Source of the DNA: an uncultured Candidatus Melainabacteria bacterium
Lineage (GTDB): Bacteria; Cyanobacteriota; Vampirovibrionia; Gastranaerophilales; Gastranaerophilaceae
Direction of reading: 5' to 3'
Length of the DNA stretch: 64,000 bases
Assembly (NCBI GenBank): GCA_949927415.1
Contig: CATLFB010000002.1
Span: 404,167 to 468,166 of the forward strand
Shown: in pieces, positions 62,530-64,000 of the stretch
How the letters are laid out: each line of letters starts with the position of its first letter
Numbering within the stretch: the stretch's first letter is position 1
The notes under the pieces: generated by a model
Told to the model about the DNA's origin: nothing
The model's database searches: none
Seen by the model: the letters and a program-made list of their open reading frames with translations, nothing else
Made by a program: the position numbers and the translations under genes

Positions 62530-63714
62530 GTGGAAAATTTCGTATCAGATATTTTTGCAAAGAAAGAAGAACCGGCAGGCGCTCAGGCACCAACAAACCG
62601 CAGTGCTATCAACCCTACCAATATTAAGGTTATCGGTGTTGGCGGCGGCGGCGGAAACGCGGTTAACCGAATGATTAAAGCGGGCTTGTCAGGCGTTGAA
62701 TTCTGGCTTATGAATACAGATTTACAGGTTCTTGAATTTGCACAAACTCCCAACAAAATTCAATTAGGAACTAAATCAACAGCTGGCCTTGGTGCAGGCG
62801 GAGATCCGTCAGTTGGCGAAAGAGCCGCTGAAGAAGCACAGCAGGAAATTACTCAGGCACTTGACGGCGCTGATATGGTATTTATCACAGCCGGAATGGG
62901 CGGCGGAACAGGTACCGGTGCGGCTCCTGTCGTTGCTAAAATTGCTAAAGAACTTGGTATTTTAACAATTGCTGTTGTTACAAAACCGTTCTCTTGGGAA
63001 GGCAGAAAACGCCAGAATCAGGCAGTTCAAGGTCTTGAAAAACTTAGAGAAGCAGTTGACGCGGTTATTGTTGTTCCGAACGATAAGTTATTGCAGGTAG
63101 TTGACCGTCAGGTTTCATTAACGGAATCATTCATTATTGTAGATGAAGTTCTGTTGAGAGGTGTTCAGGGTATTTCCGACATCATCACGGTTCCCGGAAC
63201 TATCAACGTTGACTTTGCCGATGTTAAAAATGTTATGCAGGCTTCAGGTTCTGCTCTTATGGGTATCGGCCGCGGTCAGGGCGAAGGCAGAGCTATCAAG
63301 GCTGCTGAAATCGCTATCAATTCACAGCTGCTAGAAACTTCAATTAACGGCGCATCCGGCGTAATCGTTAACATCACAGGCGGACCTGATATGACACTTC
63401 ATGAAATCACTGACGCTGCAAATATTATTCATGACGCTGTTCTTGATGATGCTACTGTTATTATCGGTACTGCTGTTAATGAAAATATTCAGGGTGAAAT
63501 TCAGGTTACAGTTATTGCTACCGGATTTGAACTTAAAAACCAGCCGGCTGAAGCTCCAAAAACTGATGTTAAGCAGTTAAGCGCATCAGACTTTTTCTCA
63601 GGAGCCTTCAATAATAACAGCAATGTTTCAGCTGCACAACCCAGAAGAACTTCAATGCCTCAAATGGGTTCAGGCTTCACAAACATTGAAATCCCTGACT
63701 TTTTGAAGAAATAA
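62530..63714 (+). CDS. ftsZ: Cell division protein FtsZ
   Basis: The tubulin-like GTPase that builds the division ring. The GTG at 62530 follows AGAGG. The 394-residue protein has the GTP-binding G box [13 protein letters not shown], the N-terminal [16 protein letters not shown], the T7 loop [11 protein letters not shown] and a GIGRG segment. The C-terminal linker is short (about 50 residues), and the conserved tail peptide IEIPDFLKK, which binds membrane anchors, is intact. It is transcribed alone; no ftsA is near. A terminator follows. Confidence 0.97.
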   Translation: MENFVSDIFAKKEEPAGAQAPTNRSAINPTNIKVIGVGGGGGNAVNRMIKAGLSGVEFWLMNTDLQVLEFAQTPNKIQLGTKSTAGLGAGGDPSVGERAAEEAQQEITQALDGADMVFITAGMGGGTGTGAAPVVAKIAKELGILTIAVVTKPFSWEGRKRQNQAVQGLEKLREAVDAVIVVPNDKLLQVVDRQVSLTESFIIVDEVLLRGVQGISDIITVPGTINVDFADVKNVMQASGSALMGIGRGQGEGRAIKAAEIAINSQLLETSINGASGVIVNITGGPDMTLHEITDAANIIHDAVLDDATVIIGTAVNENIQGEIQVTVIATGFELKNQPAEAPKTDVKQLSASDFFSGAFNNNSNVSAAQPRRTSMPQMGSGFTNIEIPDFLKK

Positions 63715-63787
63715 GTATAGCAAAATAACGGTTTTTAAATAAATTTAAAGAATATTAGTCACAATACAAAAACTGGAAGTATGAATA

Positions 63788-63815
63788 AGCGGCCGCCACG
63801 ACGGCCGTTTTTATT
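63788..63815 (+). terminator. Terminator of ftsZ
   Basis: Stem GCGGCCG / CGGCCGT with T-run. Confidence 0.85.
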
Positions 63816-63826
63816 TAGCTGTTCAG

Positions 63827-63855
63827 TTGAAAAAAACTCGAAAATTTGCTATAAT
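63827..63855 (+). promoter_or_regulatory. Promoter of poly-G locus C
   Basis: TTGAAA at 63827-63832, a 17-base spacer, TATAAT at 63850-63855. Confidence 0.7.
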
Positions 63856-63890
63856 AATCATGTAGAAAAACGTAAAACGAGGAGCAACGT

Positions 63891-63944
63891 ATGAAAAAGC
63901 AAGCTATTATTGAATTTCCGGGGGGGGGGGGCACCCGCAAGTAA
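63891..63944 (+). CDS. 17-residue peptide with G12 tract, locus C
   Basis: Identical to locus B across the leader, ribosome site, twelve-G tract (63920-63931), stop and about 55 following bases to the end of the window. A third pilin-like gene probably begins beyond the window edge, as after locus B. Confidence 0.55.
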   Translation: MKKQAIIEFPGGGGTRK

Positions 63945-64000
63945 CGCTCCTGCAGGGTTTTGGCGGAATCTGTTAAAGGATTTTAAAGGCTTCCCTTCAT

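Overview
The window looks like a chromosomal segment of a gut Melainabacterium (Gastranaerophilales, the non-photosynthetic sister group of Cyanobacteria). This is inferred from gene content, not from a marker-gene comparison. It carries LptB/LptF-type outer-membrane transport genes and an ExbB/ExbD/TonB-like energy module, so the cell is probably Gram-negative. It has a long pyrophosphate-dependent phosphofructokinase, anaerobe-style metabolism, two pilin-like proteins with the F-T-[LM]-A-E-V-L motif, and many lineage-specific proteins of unknown function. There are no rRNA genes, no CRISPR array and no complete transposase. I saw no convincing tRNA gene.

Layout. 1-1036: end of an acidic protein, then a long palindromic repeat block. 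1037-9524: mfd, a PrsA-like foldase, an OmpR-type two-component system, tadA and a TIGR02757-like gene. 9525-12276: a second copy of the repeat block, then a lineage-specific AT-rich island (unknown protein, membrane protein, XRE regulator). 12277-19063: PPi-PFK, phosphohexomutase, pheA, two phage-tail-like genes, tyrS. 19064-24809: a pair of inverted MITE-like elements around cysE, an LptF/LptG permease and an alcohol dehydrogenase, then small genes and a degenerate M48 peptidase homologue. 24917-30040: a signalling cluster (GAF/HD-GYP protein, TPR protein, two LuxR-type response regulators, pentapeptide protein). 30101-41044: aroF, TPR proteins, a YqaA-like membrane protein, queH, a VKOR-DsbA fusion, asparaginase, lysozyme, upp, a MlaD-like protein, a probable omega subunit and punA. 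41045-48834: a GGGCT microsatellite, a frameshifted annexin-like gene, the ExbB/ExbD/TonB-like operon and a SpoIID-domain protein. 49041-55747: HU, agmatinase, ligA, a SIMPL protein and unknown genes. 55748-64000: three copies of a poly-G locus, two of them followed by pilin-like genes, together with LptF/LptB, trpS and ftsZ.

The most unusual signals are regulatory or repeat-based. Three loci (55818, 60157, 63891) share a strong sigma-70 promoter, a good ribosome site and a start codon followed nine codons later by exactly twelve G residues. The frame as written gives a 17-residue peptide. A one-base shift opens a longer frame, which at the second locus runs into a pilin. Seven genes (mfd, the XRE gene, an lptF-like gene, mlaD-like, two exported proteins and the SpoIID gene) have a -10 box exactly 6 nt before the start codon and no Shine-Dalgarno site, which predicts leaderless mRNAs. 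Two further genes share an unusual upstream motif with identical spacing. Several repeat families (the CTACGTACGTAG palindrome block, a 52-bp element, the MITE-like pair, short microsatellites) sit at gene ends and in some cases supply stop codons or leader codons.

How the genes work together. Envelope genes dominate: LPS transport (LptB plus two LptF/G-type permeases), a MlaD-like lipid carrier, disulfide formation (VKOR-DsbA), periplasmic folding (PrsA-like), wall hydrolysis (SpoIID, lysozyme) and proton-driven outer-membrane transport. Metabolic genes cover glycolysis by PPi, aromatic amino acids (aroF, pheA), cysteine, polyamines, and purine/pyrimidine salvage.
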